Made by a program: the position numbers and the translations under genes. From CAIKMD01 sp036490955 (GTDB lineage Bacteria > Pseudomonadota > Alphaproteobacteria > ATCC43930 > CGMCC-115725): a DNA stretch of 13,314 nucleotides. Shown one piece after another: positions 12,979 through 13,314 of this stretch. The stretch's first letter is position 1. Each line of letters starts with the position of its first letter. The notes below the pieces were generated by a model. The model was not told the DNA's origin. It did not search any database and saw only the letters and a program-made list of their open reading frames with translations. The stretch lies in contig DASXCX010000007.1 of NCBI GenBank assembly GCA_036490955.1, positions 1-13,314 of the forward strand, given 5' to 3'.

Positions 12979-12997
12979 CCCTCGCCATTGGCGAGGG
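12979..12997. repeat. 8-bp stem-loop in the 3' untranslated region of the AAHS transporter
   Basis: CCCTCGCC (12979-12986) pairs with GGCGAGGG (12990-12997) around ATT. No T-run follows on either strand. It lies between the transporter stop codon and the stronger terminator hairpin, and may be a 3' stabilising structure. Confidence 0.45.
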
Positions 12998-13056
12998 TCA
13001 TTCGGGTGTAGGCGCGGCGGGCATCCATCATCCCCGACGCGAGGCTAAAATCTTTG

Positions 13057-13314
13057 TCAGGAAGCCGCGCTGGGCACGACCGCTGCGTCGCTCTGCATCG
13101 CATGGCGGAGATTGAAGAGGGCGATCGCGACCACCCCGATCACCGCCGGCAGGACGTTGGTCAGGACGACGTTCGAGGGGGCGAAGGCCGCGCCGACGAG
13201 AATGCCGCCGACCGCCGGGCCGATCACGGCGCCGATGCGGCCGATGCCGAGCGCCCAGCCGATGCCGGTGGCTCGGATCGCGGTCGGGTAGAACATCGCC
13301 GAGATGGTGTTGAG
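13057..13314 (-). CDS. AAHS-type MFS transporter, C-terminal end (runs off the right edge)
   Basis: The last 85 residues of a leftward MFS transporter; the start lies beyond the window. The segment MFYPTAIRATGIGWALGIGRIGAVIGPAVGGIL is the signature of the aromatic acid:proton symporter (AAHS) family, which includes PcaK and BenK. It is followed by a final helix (NVVLTNVLPAVIGVVAIALF) and a short hydrophilic tail ending in SDAAVVPSAAS. It probably imports an aromatic acid through the inner membrane; which one cannot be told. It ends in a strong intrinsic terminator at 12961-12926. Confidence 0.87.
   Translation of the reverse strand, partial: LNTISAMFYPTAIRATGIGWALGIGRIGAVIGPAVGGILVGAAFAPSNVVLTNVLPAVIGVVAIALFNLRHAMQSDAAVVPSAAS

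Noticed and set aside
1..13314. tRNA, rRNA, CRISPR array, insertion sequence or phage gene
   Set aside because: Read through both strands by eye; no cloverleaf, regular spacer array, transposase motif or phage protein was seen.

Overview
The window is GC-rich, densely packed chromosome with the coding style of an alphaproteobacterium, probably a Hyphomicrobiales/Bradyrhizobiaceae-type soil or freshwater heterotroph. This placement is inference from codon bias, the abundance of solute-binding proteins, and a 'GGCCGGGACAAGTCC'-type intergenic palindromic repeat common in that group. I see no rRNA, tRNA, CRISPR array, transposase or phage gene, and no clear frameshift. Fifteen protein genes are supported, two of them cut by the window edges.

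Left part (1-4520). A leftward OFA-family MFS transporter (5' half only) is divergent from a rightward three-gene group: a carboxymuconolactone decarboxylase-like protein, a periplasmic ABC-type solute-binding protein, and a CocE/NonD (S15-type) alpha/beta hydrolase. The binding protein has no permease or ATPase next to it.

Central part (4525-8246), the most interesting region. A leftward operon encodes a secreted FAS1 (fasciclin) protein, a four-helix di-haem-type cytochrome b and a Tat/lipobox molybdopterin oxidoreductase of the sulfite-oxidase fold. It is divergent from an overlapping ECF sigma factor / RskA-type anti-sigma pair. In the intergenic region I find the same bipartite motif, GCATCC-N16-CGTA, once in each orientation, one pointing at each operon. 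This predicts that the sigma factor transcribes both its own gene and the FAS1-cytochrome-molybdoenzyme operon. The logic parallels mycobacterial SigK/RskA, which controls the secreted FAS1 proteins MPT70/MPT83.

Right part (8252-13314). A leftward, translationally coupled pair encodes a TRAP-type DctP solute-binding protein and an isochorismatase-fold cysteine hydrolase. Upstream lies a 67-residue hypothetical gene. A second leftward pair encodes a RidA-family protein and a FemAB-like/GNAT acyltransferase whose start codon directly follows the RidA stop codon. Next come an inverted pair of palindromic repeats and a rightward gene for a small exported protein of unknown function. The window closes with the 3' end of a leftward AAHS-type MFS transporter, whose intrinsic terminator runs into the stop codon of the facing gene.
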